Positions 10,125 to 18,733 of a stretch of 64,000 nucleotides of DNA are shown here, piece after piece. A model generated the notes under the pieces. The model searched no databases, was not told the origin of the DNA, and worked only from the letters and a program-made list of their open reading frames with translations. The DNA is from Gammaproteobacteria bacterium MFB021 (GTDB lineage: Bacteria > Pseudomonadota > Gammaproteobacteria > Pseudomonadales > Halomonadaceae). The stretch's first letter is position 1. Every line of letters starts with the position of its first letter. The translations under genes were made by a program, and so were the position numbers. The DNA lies in contig JNVT01000096.1 of the NCBI GenBank assembly GCA_000737985.1, forward strand, positions 1 through 64,000, given 5' to 3'.

Positions 10125-10150
10125 AAGCCGCCTAACCTGGGCGGCTTTTT
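10125..10150 (+). terminator. intrinsic terminator of the zinc-ribbon operon
   Basis: AAGCCGCC (10125-10132) pairs with GGCGGCTT (10140-10147) and runs into a T-tract. Confidence 0.85.
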
Positions 10151-10192
10151 GTTATGGGGTTTTGTCTACCCGGCCCCCGGGGGGTCACTCAC

Positions 10193-10232
10193 TCCACGGA
10201 AGTCCAACCATGTCCACGGAAGTCCAACCATG
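10193..10232 (+). repeat. tandem duplication of a Shine-Dalgarno plus start codon
   Basis: The 20-bp unit TCCACGGAAGTCCAACCATG occurs twice back to back (10193-10212, 10213-10232). Each copy contains a GGA-type ribosome site and an ATG. The first ATG (10210) opens a 13-codon frame out of phase with the gene; the second (10230) starts the gene. Confidence 0.8.
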
Positions 10233-10706
10233 GCCGATATCGAGCAGTTGAGAGCCGGGATTCAGCAGGCGGTTGCCGACAGCCAGCAACGGCGGATCGA
10301 ATTCGAGCAGGGGCTCGAGGATCTACGCCTGCGCCTGGAGGCGCTGCAGCAGTGTGTTGCCCAGTGGATCGAATCACTCGCCCTCGAGGGGGTCGAGATT
10401 CACTATGCGGAAACGACCCAAACCCTGACCCGCTTCGAGGAGACCTATCAACTCACCCTGCATGAGCAGACCGTCTCCATGGGGGCGTGCAAGCTGCACC
10501 TGAAACCCGAGGAGCAGTATCTCTCCGGCCATCGTGTACTGCTCTACGCCTCCACCGACGAGGATGACATCAAGGAGGTAGTCGAGGCCGAAGGCGCTTA
10601 CCGCTACTCCGACCTGCAGTATGGCCAGCGCCGCGATCTCTCCCAGTACGATACCCTCAGCGAAGAGGCCTTCTACCGCCTGCTCTACGGCTGGCTGAAA
10701 GCCTGA
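10230..10706 (+). CDS. uncharacterised coiled-coil protein
   Basis: A 158-residue soluble protein that I do not recognise. Residues about 5-50 are Glu/Gln/Arg/Leu-rich with heptad spacing and probably form a coiled coil. Residues 60-158 alternate charged and hydrophobic stretches, like a small alpha/beta domain. There is no signal peptide or membrane segment. The start is ambiguous because the ribosome site and ATG are duplicated just upstream; I use the second ATG, which is in frame. The last 26 bp of the gene are part of an 80-bp sequence repeated at 16037, where the foreign segment ends. Confidence 0.6.
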   Translation: MADIEQLRAGIQQAVADSQQRRIEFEQGLEDLRLRLEALQQCVAQWIESLALEGVEIHYAETTQTLTRFEETYQLTLHEQTVSMGACKLHLKPEEQYLSGHRVLLYASTDEDDIKEVVEAEGAYRYSDLQYGQRRDLSQYDTLSEEAFYRLLYGWLKA

Positions 10707-10760
10707 ATCCCAGCCTCAGCCCAGCGGACTGGTGCCAGCCACACGCTGTCGCTGGCGTGC
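10681..10760 (+). repeat. direct repeat A, left border of the foreign segment
   Basis: The 80 bp covering the 3' end of the coiled-coil gene and 54 bp beyond it recur at 16037-16131 in the same orientation. Identity is near-perfect apart from about 15 extra bases in the second copy and a few substitutions (for example GGCTGAAAGCC versus GGCTGAGAGCC). Together the copies bracket the 5.3-kb foreign-looking segment. Confidence 0.85.
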
Positions 10761-10990
10761 ACGGCATTGCTGTCGATACTCGCGAAGACGCTTCTGTCGG
10801 CGCGATGGTTGCGGCCGCGGTGGAAAACTCGGCGGCCTCGATATCCTGATCAACGCGGCCGCACAGCCCGGTTCACCGCCAGTCACTCCGGGCATTGCCG
10901 GTCTCGACACGGCGGAGGCGATCAACGATCTCAACACCAAATTTCTGGGCTATGTGCGCACCGCCCGTGCCGCCGCGCCCCGGGCGCGCA
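10761..10990 (+). pseudogene. short-chain dehydrogenase (SDR) fragment, frameshifted
   Basis: Two frames together read as the middle of an SDR. A stretch resembling the region before the NAG motif ends near VAAAVE; then, after a frame change, GGLDILINAAA (the SDR NNAG block variant) and FLGYVRTARAAAP follow. The Rossmann start and the YxxxK active site are absent. This is a decayed fragment at the left edge of the foreign segment. Boundaries are approximate. Confidence 0.6.
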
Positions 10991-11019
10991 TCGCTGCACA
11001 CGCCCATCGGGGCGGCCAA

Positions 11020-11235
11020 GTGTATCGTTACGCTTGCCGCCCCGGCTGCAATTTGGGTCGAGCCGGCCTTTTCGGCAAGCAAGGCACTGTACCGATCCTT
11101 CACCTGATAATTGAGCGCTTTCCGATCCACGTTCATCGCGGTGGCGATTGATCGGATCGTCAGCAATTCGAGATCGAAAGCCTGTGCGGCCTCTTTGATC
11201 TGCCCAAGGCCGAGCCATCCTCGTTTGCCGCGCAA
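11020..11235 (-). pseudogene. TetR-family regulator fragment (DNA-binding domain)
   Basis: The minus strand encodes an N-terminal helix-turn-helix of TetR type: LTIRSIATAMNVDRKALNYQ followed by VKDRYSALLAE, which aligns with the usual 'T.R.IA...GVS...LY.HV..K..LL' pattern. No effector domain follows and no clean start is seen, so it looks truncated. It lies 130 bp from the large palindrome at 11364-11399, which could have been its operator. Confidence 0.55.
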
Positions 11236-11347
11236 CCGAACATTTTGCGGATGCCTCGGCGGGAAAAACTGACCTTCAGATACCATGCCAACGCCTGTCA
11301 CAACTTCGCGATCAAAAGCGATGATGTGCCACGCCCCCCTTGCGCGC

Positions 11348-11399
11348 TTGACGGAATGCCCTACATCACCCATATTCCCGAATGGGAATATGGGTGATG
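11348..11399 (+). promoter_or_regulatory. promoter overlapped by a 36-bp palindrome
   Basis: TTGACG (11348-11353), 17 bp, then CATATT (11371-11376) form a good promoter reading toward the oxygenase gene at 11520. A perfect inverted repeat with 16-bp arms (left arm CATCACCCATATTCCC at 11364-11379, right arm 11384-11399) and a 4-nt centre covers the -10 and the start site. A repressor bound there would block transcription. There is no T-tract, so it is not a terminator. Confidence 0.6.
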
Positions 11400-11519
11400 G
11401 GCAGCAGCCAAGACAGGACGATGCGCCGGCGTGGCAAGACCGCTCGAACCGCGCTTCGTCGGAGGATCGCGGGCCTGTGAGCGAGCGATTTGTAGGTAAC
11501 CTTGCCAAAGGAATTTGAG

Positions 11520-12605
11520 ATGTCCGAACAAGATGCAGTGAGTTCTTCGGAAGATTTCGTCCTTACGGAAGAAAAGATGATGGGAAGTCCGTCCCGATGG
11601 CGCAGGCTGGGGGTGCCGGTTGCAGCTGGCCAGCGCAACCATGAAGACGGCACGCCGGACTATGGTCTGTTCGGCCCTTCCAGTGTCGTGTGGAAGGTTC
11701 TTTTGCATCCCGCCACCGTCATCTACCAGACACCGGCGCAATTCAGTATGCAGCTGATGTACAAGCCGGTGGTCGCCGGTGTCCGCGATGCTGATCCGCT
11801 TGCGACCCAGGTTCGCGCCGGAACATTGACCGCGTTCGATTCCTTTAACCGCTTTCAGCGCAATTCGGGTCTTCATGCGCCGATGTGGTTCGGTGATACG
11901 CGTACTGCCGAAACCATGTGGGCGCACCTGCATGCGCTTCATGATCATGTAAAAGGCGGCATCATCGATGTCGGGCAACCGGAACTGGGCGAATACCACG
12001 CCGATGGCCCCCGTGACGTGATGTGGGCGGCACTGACCGAGATGATGGGGATGCTGTGGACGTACGAACACTTCGCCTGGCATGGCGACTCCCCCCCGCA
12101 GCGGCTTCCGGATCATGAACGCGACCAGTATGTCGCGGAATCGGCGGCATATCTGCGTCTTGTGGGAGCGCCGGAAGAGGAAATCCCTCAGACGATCGCG
12201 GAGGTTGATGCCCTTTTTGAAAAATATCAGGAGCTTTTCAAAAAGTCGGACACGATGTACATCATGCCTGAATCCGGTAAGGACTTCTCCGTACTCACTC
12301 AGGAACAGATCAAGAAAAATTGGCACCCCACCCAGCAGATGGCCGTCGATGTCTTGGACGAGTTCTTCGACAAGCCGACGAATTTGGTCATCGCCTCTTA
12401 TCCAACTTATCTTCAGATTTGGGGGGCTGGCTGGGACGAAGCGAAAAGGGCAGAAGAGGCAGAGAATTTGAAGGCTGCGCTACCGGAAATCCGGGCCAGG
12501 CAGGAATCGCCAGATGTCGAGCGGCGCGCGATCGATCTTTTCTGGGGCCCAGATGCTCGAGAGCTGATTGCGTCAGCGCGCGCACTCATGAAAGGGGTGC
12601 GTTGA
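11520..12605 (+). CDS. oxygenase MpaB family protein (DUF2236)
   Basis: A 361-residue protein of the DUF2236 family, which includes the latex-clearing rubber oxygenases and fungal MpaB. Characterised members are haem-b oxygenases that cleave isoprenoid or fatty-acyl chains. The family pattern is recognisable: the LLHPATVIY block, then F.DTRTAETMWAHLHALHDHV (His-rich, with the likely haem and catalytic neighbourhood around residues 120-145), then a W.ALTEMMGML helix. Start at 11520 with AAAGGA 7 nt upstream. An electron-transfer flavoprotein gene follows 190 bp downstream, a plausible reductant source. Codons with A or T in third position are common (TAT, GAA, GAT, CAT), unlike the host genes. 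Confidence 0.8.
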   Translation: MSEQDAVSSSEDFVLTEEKMMGSPSRWRRLGVPVAAGQRNHEDGTPDYGLFGPSSVVWKVLLHPATVIYQTPAQFSMQLMYKPVVAGVRDADPLATQVRAGTLTAFDSFNRFQRNSGLHAPMWFGDTRTAETMWAHLHALHDHVKGGIIDVGQPELGEYHADGPRDVMWAALTEMMGMLWTYEHFAWHGDSPPQRLPDHERDQYVAESAAYLRLVGAPEEEIPQTIAEVDALFEKYQELFKKSDTMYIMPESGKDFSVLTQEQIKKNWHPTQQMAVDVLDEFFDKPTNLVIASYPTYLQIWGAGWDEAKRAEEAENLKAALPEIRARQESPDVERRAIDLFWGPDARELIASARALMKGVR

Positions 12606-12795
12606 TGACTCAAGTCAATAGCGTGGAGATCGGGCCGCAACGGCTGCGACGATAGACATATTTCGTTGCACCGTTGCCCGATACTTCATGAAGATGCGCA
12701 TGTGGGGCGTTGACTGCTTTCCGCAGATGGTCGCAAGCAATCATCGCGCGTGGTGAATCTAGGTGCTCACATGAGCACACCATAGGAAAATCACG

Positions 12796-13821
12796 ATGTC
12801 TGAAATGGCAATGTCCAGCAGAAACATGGTGCTCACCCGTATCCCGGCGAAGATAACGCGGCGTGACGAAATTGCCAGGAATGTATTACTGATCGAGTTC
12901 AGTGCCGAATATCTTCCGCCTTGGACGCCCGGCGCGCATATCGACGTGGAGATTCCCGGCTGCGGATTGCGATCCTATTCGCTGATCGATGGCGATTATC
13001 AAAAGAAGTACCGGATCGCGGTAAAGATCCTCCAGGATCCGGGATCGGCCTCCTTGTCCATTCGCGACCGTTTCCATGTGGGCACCGATGTCGACATCTA
13101 TCCGGCGATCAACCGATTTCCGATCAAGCAGGCGTCGCACTATACCTTTCTGGCAGCCGGTATCGGGGTTACGCCGATCCTCTCGATGCTTCGCGAACTC
13201 GATGGCAGCGACGCTGCGTGGAAATGCCATTATTTCGTCCGAAGCCCTGATCAAATGCCCTTTATCGACGAACTTCGGACGTTGGCAGACAAGGCAAATG
13301 CCGAATTGCACGTATATGTCAGCGGCGAAACCGGCCGCCAGTCGCTTGCCGAGCTTTTCGAGCGTGAAGACAAGCTGGAAGCCGTATATGCGTGCGGTCC
13401 CACCGGTTTCATGAACGAGGCCGGGGACATCGTCTCGAAGCGAGAAGGGGTTCGGTTCTACATAGAGGATTTCGACGACCAGAGGACGGAAGTCGCTGCG
13501 GAGCATCCTGAACCCGTGTGTGAGGGCGAAACCGCGGAACGGATCAGTCCGAATGCGGCTTTCGAGGTCGAATGTCGCGCTAGCGGGCACAGCTTCACCG
13601 TGGAACCGCATGAAACGATCCTCGACCATGTGCGGCAGATCCTCCCCGATTATCCCACTTCCTGCGAAGAGGGCGTGTGCGGAACCTGCGAGGTCGCGGT
13701 GCTCGGCGGAATACCGGCGCACCGCGATCAATGGTACACGGACGAAGCGCGCGCAGATGGCGGACGGATGATGATCTGCGTGAGCAGATCAAAAACCAGA
13801 AAGATCGTTCTCGATCTTTGA
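12796..13821 (+). CDS. PDR/VanB-type oxidoreductase: FNR-like flavin and NAD domains plus C-terminal 2Fe-2S
   Basis: A 341-residue single-component electron donor for an oxygenase. Order of domains: FMN-binding barrel (about 12-110, with the RSYSL flavin motif), NAD-binding domain (about 115-225, GIGVTPILSML and YACGPTGFM), then a plant-type 2Fe-2S ferredoxin (about 255-341). The last has the cluster ligands CEEGVCGTC plus a later Cys in MMICVS. This is the arrangement of phthalate dioxygenase reductase and vanillate demethylase reductase. No Rieske oxygenase is present, so its partner here may be the MpaB-type protein just upstream, which would be an unusual pairing. Foreign-looking codon use. 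Confidence 0.88.
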   Translation: MSEMAMSSRNMVLTRIPAKITRRDEIARNVLLIEFSAEYLPPWTPGAHIDVEIPGCGLRSYSLIDGDYQKKYRIAVKILQDPGSASLSIRDRFHVGTDVDIYPAINRFPIKQASHYTFLAAGIGVTPILSMLRELDGSDAAWKCHYFVRSPDQMPFIDELRTLADKANAELHVYVSGETGRQSLAELFEREDKLEAVYACGPTGFMNEAGDIVSKREGVRFYIEDFDDQRTEVAAEHPEPVCEGETAERISPNAAFEVECRASGHSFTVEPHETILDHVRQILPDYPTSCEEGVCGTCEVAVLGGIPAHRDQWYTDEARADGGRMMICVSRSKTRKIVLDL

Positions 13822-13979
13822 CTGCCCGCCCCGCTCCCTGGCCTGCGCCTAGGGACATGGAGGTTTAGCCACGGCAATTGGCTTTAGGATCGGCCGCGCC
13901 CGTCGACAGTTCTTGTGCCGGGCGCGCCGCCAGTTCGAATTCTGCAACAGCCGATGTTGCAGGTTTAAAGGAAGTATCG

Positions 13980-15704
13980 ATGACAACCGTAGCCGACCAA
14001 ATGGTCGATACCCTCAAGGCCGCTGGAGTTAAGCGGATCTACGGCATCGTCGGCGACAGCCTCAATGGCTTCACCGACGCACTCCGTCGCAAGGGCGGCA
14101 TCGACTGGCTGCATGTCCGTCACGAAGAAGTGGCCGCCTTCGCCGCCGCCGGCGAAGCCCACTCGACTGGCGAACTTGCGGTGTGCGCGGGTAGCTGTGG
14201 TCCGGGCAATCTCCACCTCATCAACGGCCTGTTCGACGCGCATCGCTCGCGCGTCCCGGTACTCGCGATCGCCGCGCAGATTCCGTCAGCCGAGATCGGT
14301 TCGGGCTATTTCCAGGAGACGCATCCGCAGGAGCTGTTCCGCGAATGCTCGGGCTACTGCGAGCTCGTCTCCAGCCCGGACCAGATGCCGCGCGCGATAG
14401 AAATGGCGATCCGGCGGTCCGTCGCGGAGCGCTGTGTCTCGGTGCTGGTCATCCCGGGTGACGTTGCGCTGAAGGAGATTTCGGTCGCGAGCGCGCCGCA
14501 GCCGCTGTCCCTGAAGCCGCGTAGGCCGATCATCGTTCCCCCCGAAGACGCGCTCGATCGTCTCGCGACCCTCCTCAACGAATCACAGCGAGTGACCCTG
14601 CTCTGCGGCGGGGGCGTCGAGGGCGCGCATGACGAGGTCGTTGCGCTAGCCGCAGCGCTCAAGGCGCCGATCGTCCACGCGTTGCGCGGCAAGGAGCATA
14701 TCGAGTGGGACAATCCCTATGACGTCGGGATGACCGGCCTCATCGGCTTCTCATCCGGCTACTATGCCATGGGCGCCTGCGATGCACTGCTGATGCTTGG
14801 GACCGATTTCCCCTACCGCCAGTTCTACCCGAAGGACGCGCGGGTCGCGCAGATCGACATCCGGCCGGAATCGATCGGCCGCCGCACCTCGGTCGAGGAA
14901 GGCTTGATCGGTGACGTGAAGTATACGCTCGCCGCGTTGCTGCCGAAGATCGCCGAGAAGCGCGACGATCGGCATCTGCGCGCTTCCGTCGATCATTATA
15001 CCGAGGCGCGCGCCGCCCTCGACAAGCTGGCCCTAGGGCGTTCGGGCGGGAGGCTCCATCCGCAGCACGTGGTTCGCGTGTTGAGTGAGATGGCAAGTGA
15101 AGACGCGGCATTCACGGCTGACGTGGGCCTGCCGACCGTGTGGAGCGCGCGCTATCTCACGATGGGCGGCAAGCGCCGGCTGATCGGATCTTTCTGGCAC
15201 GGGTCGATGGCCAACGCGATGCCGCAGGCGATCGGCATTCAGGCGGCGCATCCCGGGCGCCAGGTCATCTCGCTGTCGGGTGATGGCGGATTCACGATGT
15301 TAATGGGCGATTTGCTATCGCTCAAGCAGCTAAAGCTGCCGGTGAAGATCGTCGTCTTCAACAATAACGCACTCGGCTTCATCGAGCTGGAGCAGAAGTC
15401 CTCGGGCTTCGTCGATTTCGGCACCGGATTCGACAATCCCGATTTCGCAGCGCTGGCTGAGGCGGTCGGGGTCAAGGGCATCCGTATCGAAGATCCCGCC
15501 GACGTCGAGAGCAAAATCGCGGAGGCATTGGCCCATGACGGCCCCGTCCTGATCGATGCCGTCGTCGAACGCATGGAGTTGGCTATGCCGCCGAAAGTGA
15601 CGACTGAGATGGCTAAGGGCTTCACTCTATACATGCTGAAGGCTGTGCTAAATGGACGCGGCGACGAGGTTGTTGAGTTGGCCAAGGCAAACCTGCTGAG
15701 GTGA
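13980..15704 (+). CDS. thiamine-diphosphate enzyme, pyruvate oxidase/dehydrogenase (PoxB) type
   Basis: A 574-residue ThDP-dependent enzyme close to ubiquinone-dependent pyruvate dehydrogenase, which oxidises pyruvate to acetate and CO2 at the membrane. Visible: the N-terminal [10 protein letters not shown] loop, the activating Glu in [31 protein letters not shown], and the C-terminal ThDP/Mg motif [11 protein letters not shown] followed by NN. Length equals E. coli PoxB (572). A clear amphipathic membrane tail like that of E. coli is less evident. The ATG at 13980 has AAAGGAAG upstream; the frame extends to 13878 without a site. It may make acetate or feed electrons; a link to the oxygenase pair is only positional. 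Confidence 0.85.
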   Translation: MTTVADQMVDTLKAAGVKRIYGIVGDSLNGFTDALRRKGGIDWLHVRHEEVAAFAAAGEAHSTGELAVCAGSCGPGNLHLINGLFDAHRSRVPVLAIAAQIPSAEIGSGYFQETHPQELFRECSGYCELVSSPDQMPRAIEMAIRRSVAERCVSVLVIPGDVALKEISVASAPQPLSLKPRRPIIVPPEDALDRLATLLNESQRVTLLCGGGVEGAHDEVVALAAALKAPIVHALRGKEHIEWDNPYDVGMTGLIGFSSGYYAMGACDALLMLGTDFPYRQFYPKDARVAQIDIRPESIGRRTSVEEGLIGDVKYTLAALLPKIAEKRDDRHLRASVDHYTEARAALDKLALGRSGGRLHPQHVVRVLSEMASEDAAFTADVGLPTVWSARYLTMGGKRRLIGSFWHGSMANAMPQAIGIQAAHPGRQVISLSGDGGFTMLMGDLLSLKQLKLPVKIVVFNNNALGFIELEQKSSGFVDFGTGFDNPDFAALAEAVGVKGIRIEDPADVESKIAEALAHDGPVLIDAVVERMELAMPPKVTTEMAKGFTLYMLKAVLNGRGDEVVELAKANLLR

Positions 15705-15799
15705 CGCACGCAGCGGCGAGCGGCGCCGATGAACGGCCGGTAGCATCTCCCGGTGCAGGTAACGTCACCGCTCGCAGTTCCATGGGATCTAGCGGACGC

Positions 15800-16018
15800 C
15801 CGCTCGGCCGATGTCACCAGCTGCGCACGCTATGTGCTCGACATCGACAATGCGGATCGCCTGTGGGAACGGGAGTGCGCCTGCTGGAATCCGTCTAGCT
15901 TGGGGTGTCCGGTCTCCCTACACGATCACGAACTGATGATCGAAACCGCACTGGCTGGTGATGCGCTCGCGTCTGTATGGGCGGACTACGCGCGGCAGCA
16001 TGGCGAGAGCGGCGGCTG
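15800..16018 (+). pseudogene. LysR-type regulator C-terminal remnant
   Basis: About 70 codons resemble the end of a LysR effector domain. A CARYVLDIDNADRLWERE stretch corresponds to the usual 'IR....G.LYRWEFER', followed by SLHDHELMIETALAGDALA ('LND.DLMIEAAL.G.GLA'). There is no DNA-binding half and no start site. It is the right-hand debris of the foreign segment, 18 bp before direct repeat B. Confidence 0.55.
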
Positions 16019-16036
16019 ATTTCCTGCCTCGCCGAC

Positions 16037-16131
16037 TGCTCTACGGCTGGCTGAGAGCCTGAATCCCAGCCGCAGCGCGCCCAGCCTCAGCCCAGCGGAC
16101 TGGTACCAGCCACACGCTGTCGCTGGCGTGC
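16037..16131 (+). repeat. direct repeat B, right border of the foreign segment
   Basis: Second copy of the 80-bp sequence at 10681-10760, with an internal near-duplication (CCGCAGCGCGCCCAGCC) that lengthens it to 95 bp. It contains the last codons and stop of the coiled-coil gene as a dead copy. Beyond it, 16132-16354 holds only the katG upstream region, with no further gene. Confidence 0.85.
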
Positions 16132-16354
16132 GGTGGCATAGTGTCAGCCAAACGAGATGGTAGTCAGAAACTATCGTCAGCGTCACACGCCAGTCCCAAA
16201 GTTTACCTATGCTGAAGATTCGGCGACGACGCCGAGACGCGAGCGGCTGGGCGCAGTGCCGCTCCGACGCATTGCGATATCGTCTCGTCGCGTCGTCATC
16301 GCGGTACCGGGAAGATATCGGAAGTCGACACAGTAGCGTTTAAGGACGGACAGC

Positions 16355-18643
16355 ATGAGTGAAGAGATCAAGATCGGCGGCAAGTGCCCTTTCGCTGGCG
16401 ATACCGTGGGCGGCGTCGCCGGCTCCGAACCCACCACCGATCAGTGGTGGCCCAATCGCCTCAAGGTCGAGCTGCTGCATCAGAACGCGCCCCAGGCCAA
16501 CCCCGAAGACCCTGACTTCGATTACGCCAAGGCCTTCAGCGAGCTCGACCTGGCCGCGGTCAAGCAGGACATCAAGGCGCTGCTCACCTCCTCGGTGGAC
16601 TGGTGGCCGTCGGACTATGGCAACTACGGCCCGCAGATGATCCGCATGGCCTGGCACTCCGCAGGCACCTACCGTATCGCCGACGGCCGCGGCGGTGCCG
16701 GCGAAGCGATGCAGCGCTTCGCCCCGATCAACAGCTGGTGGGACAACGGCAATATCGACAAGTCGCGGCGCCTGCTGTGGCCGATCAAGCAGAAATACGG
16801 CGCCGCGCTCTCTTGGGCCGACCTGATCGTGCTCACCGGCAACTGCTCGCTGGAAGTGATGGGCTTTCCCACCTACGGCTTCGCCGGCGGGCGCATCGAT
16901 GCCTGGGAGCCGGACAACCTGACCTACTGGGGTCCGGAGGCGTGGTACGGCAAGAAGATCGGGGACGCCCCGCGCGGCCCGTTCGAAGGCCACCCGGATC
17001 AGATGGTCAATCGCGACCTGCGCTGGACCGGTGAAGCAGGCGACGACGACTACGATCTCGAAGCGCCGCTGGCCGCCTCCAACTCCAACCTGATCTACGT
17101 CGACCCGGAAGGCTCGGCCAAGAAAGGCATCCCCGAGGACTCCGCCGCCGATATCCGCATCACCTTCGGCCGTATGGCGATGAACGACGAAGAGACCGTG
17201 GCGCTGATCGCCGGCGGCCACGCCTTCGGCAAGTCCCACGGCATGACCCCGCCGGACCAGATCGGCTTCGCCCCGGAAGGCGCGCCGATGGAGTCCCAGG
17301 GGCTGGGCTGGCACAACCCGCGCGGCAAGGGTAACGCCGAAGACACCATGACCAACGGGATCGAGGGCTCGTGGACCCAGAACCCGACCCAGTGGGACAA
17401 CAGCTACCTCGAGAACCTGTTCAAGTTCGAGTGGGAGCAGACCCGCAGCCCCGCCGGCGCGCTGCAGTGGACCCCGGTGGACAAGAACGCCCCGCGTACG
17501 CCGGACGCCCACCTCGAAGGCGTCGATCATCCGCTGATGATGATGACCTCCGACATCGCGCTCAAGGTCGACCCGGCCTATCGCAAGATCTGCGAGAAAT
17601 TCCTCGACGACTTCGACTACTTCACCGACGCCTTCGCCCGCGCCTGGTACAAGCTGACCCACCGCGACATGGGCCCCAAGGCGCGCTATCTGGGCCCGGA
17701 AGTGCCGCAGGAAGATCTGATCTGGCAGGACCCGATCCCTGCGGTCGACTTCGAGCTGGTCGACAGCCGTGACATCGCCGAACTCAAGGCCAAGATTCTG
17801 GGTGCCGACGTCAGCGTCTCCCAGCTCGCCGCGGTCGCCTGGGGCGCCGCCTCCACCTTCCGCACCTCCGACAAGCGCGGCGGCGCCGACGGCGCGCGTA
17901 TCCGCCTGGCACCGATGAAGGATTGGCCGGTCAACAACCCCGACGACCTGGCCCACGTGCTCGGCGTGCTGGAAGGCATAAAGCGTGACTTCGACGGCGC
18001 CCAGAGCGGCAACAAGAAGGTCTCGCTGGCCGACCTGATCGTGCTCGGTGGCTGCGCCGCGGTGGAGAAAGCAGCCCAGGATGCCGGCGTCACTCTCGAG
18101 GTGCCGTTCACCCCGGGGCGCAACGACGCCACCGCCGAGCAGACCGACGAGCAGACCTTCCGCTGGCTCGAGCCGGTCTCCGATGGCTTCCGCAACTTCC
18201 ATCGCGACGACATCCGCTACAACGTCTCGCCGGAGCAGATCTTCCTCGACCGCGCGGCCCTGCTCGGCCTCTCAGCGCCGGAGTGGACCGCACTGGTCGG
18301 CGGCCTGCGGGTGCTCGACGTCAACGCCAAGGGCGCCTACCGGGAGCACGGCGTGTTCACCGACCGCCCGGGCGTGCTGACCAACGACTTCTTCGTCAAC
18401 CTGACCTCGCCGGACTTCGCGTGGAACAAGGTCGACGCCGAAGGGCTGACGTTCACCCTCGACGATCGCCACACCGGCGAGACGAAGTTCAAGGCGACCC
18501 GCTGCGATCTGATCTTCGGCGCCAACGCCCAACTGCGCCAGCTAGCCGAGTTCTACGCCCAGAAGGGCGGCCACGAGAAGCTGGTCAAGGACTTCGCCAA
18601 GGCGTGGCACAAGGTGATGATGCACGACCGCTTCGACGTGTAA
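16355..18643 (+). CDS. katG: catalase-peroxidase
   Basis: A 762-residue bifunctional haem enzyme that breaks down hydrogen peroxide and oxidises organic donors. The distal site Arg97, Trp100, His101 ([12 protein letters not shown]) and proximal His289 ([11 protein letters not shown]) are present. The covalent Met-Tyr-Trp adduct that gives catalase activity is complete (Trp100, Tyr248, Met274). The second, degenerate peroxidase domain fills the C-terminal half. Length is slightly above the usual 720-750. The start has AAGGACGG upstream. It is a single gene closed by a strong terminator; no OxyR gene is adjacent. Confidence 0.97.
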   Translation: MSEEIKIGGKCPFAGDTVGGVAGSEPTTDQWWPNRLKVELLHQNAPQANPEDPDFDYAKAFSELDLAAVKQDIKALLTSSVDWWPSDYGNYGPQMIRMAWHSAGTYRIADGRGGAGEAMQRFAPINSWWDNGNIDKSRRLLWPIKQKYGAALSWADLIVLTGNCSLEVMGFPTYGFAGGRIDAWEPDNLTYWGPEAWYGKKIGDAPRGPFEGHPDQMVNRDLRWTGEAGDDDYDLEAPLAASNSNLIYVDPEGSAKKGIPEDSAADIRITFGRMAMNDEETVALIAGGHAFGKSHGMTPPDQIGFAPEGAPMESQGLGWHNPRGKGNAEDTMTNGIEGSWTQNPTQWDNSYLENLFKFEWEQTRSPAGALQWTPVDKNAPRTPDAHLEGVDHPLMMMTSDIALKVDPAYRKICEKFLDDFDYFTDAFARAWYKLTHRDMGPKARYLGPEVPQEDLIWQDPIPAVDFELVDSRDIAELKAKILGADVSVSQLAAVAWGAASTFRTSDKRGGADGARIRLAPMKDWPVNNPDDLAHVLGVLEGIKRDFDGAQSGNKKVSLADLIVLGGCAAVEKAAQDAGVTLEVPFTPGRNDATAEQTDEQTFRWLEPVSDGFRNFHRDDIRYNVSPEQIFLDRAALLGLSAPEWTALVGGLRVLDVNAKGAYREHGVFTDRPGVLTNDFFVNLTSPDFAWNKVDAEGLTFTLDDRHTGETKFKATRCDLIFGANAQLRQLAEFYAQKGGHEKLVKDFAKAWHKVMMHDRFDV

Positions 18644-18668
18644 GCCCTTCTCGCTACGATCCAAACCG

Positions 18669-18702
18669 ACACCCGGCGCCGAGAGCGCCGGGTGTTTTTT
18701 TA
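18669..18702 (+). terminator. intrinsic terminator of katG
   Basis: ACACCCGGCGC and GCGCCGGGTGT form an 11-bp stem with a 5-nt loop followed by eight T residues. It also separates katG from the trailing end of the CRISPR array. Confidence 0.95.
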
Positions 18703-18733
18703 TGCCGCCGCGACGGCAGCGAATCAATGAAGC

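Noticed and set aside
13885-13945. Cluster of restriction-like palindromes (CGGCCG, GTCGAC, GGCGCGCC, GAATTC) before the PoxB-like gene
   Set aside because: Considered as a cloning-vector trace, but the sites are irregularly spaced in natural-looking GC-rich DNA with no vector sequence around them.
16340-18202. 620-codon frame antisense to katG
   Set aside because: A shadow of a highly GC-biased gene; the sense frame is an unambiguous catalase-peroxidase.
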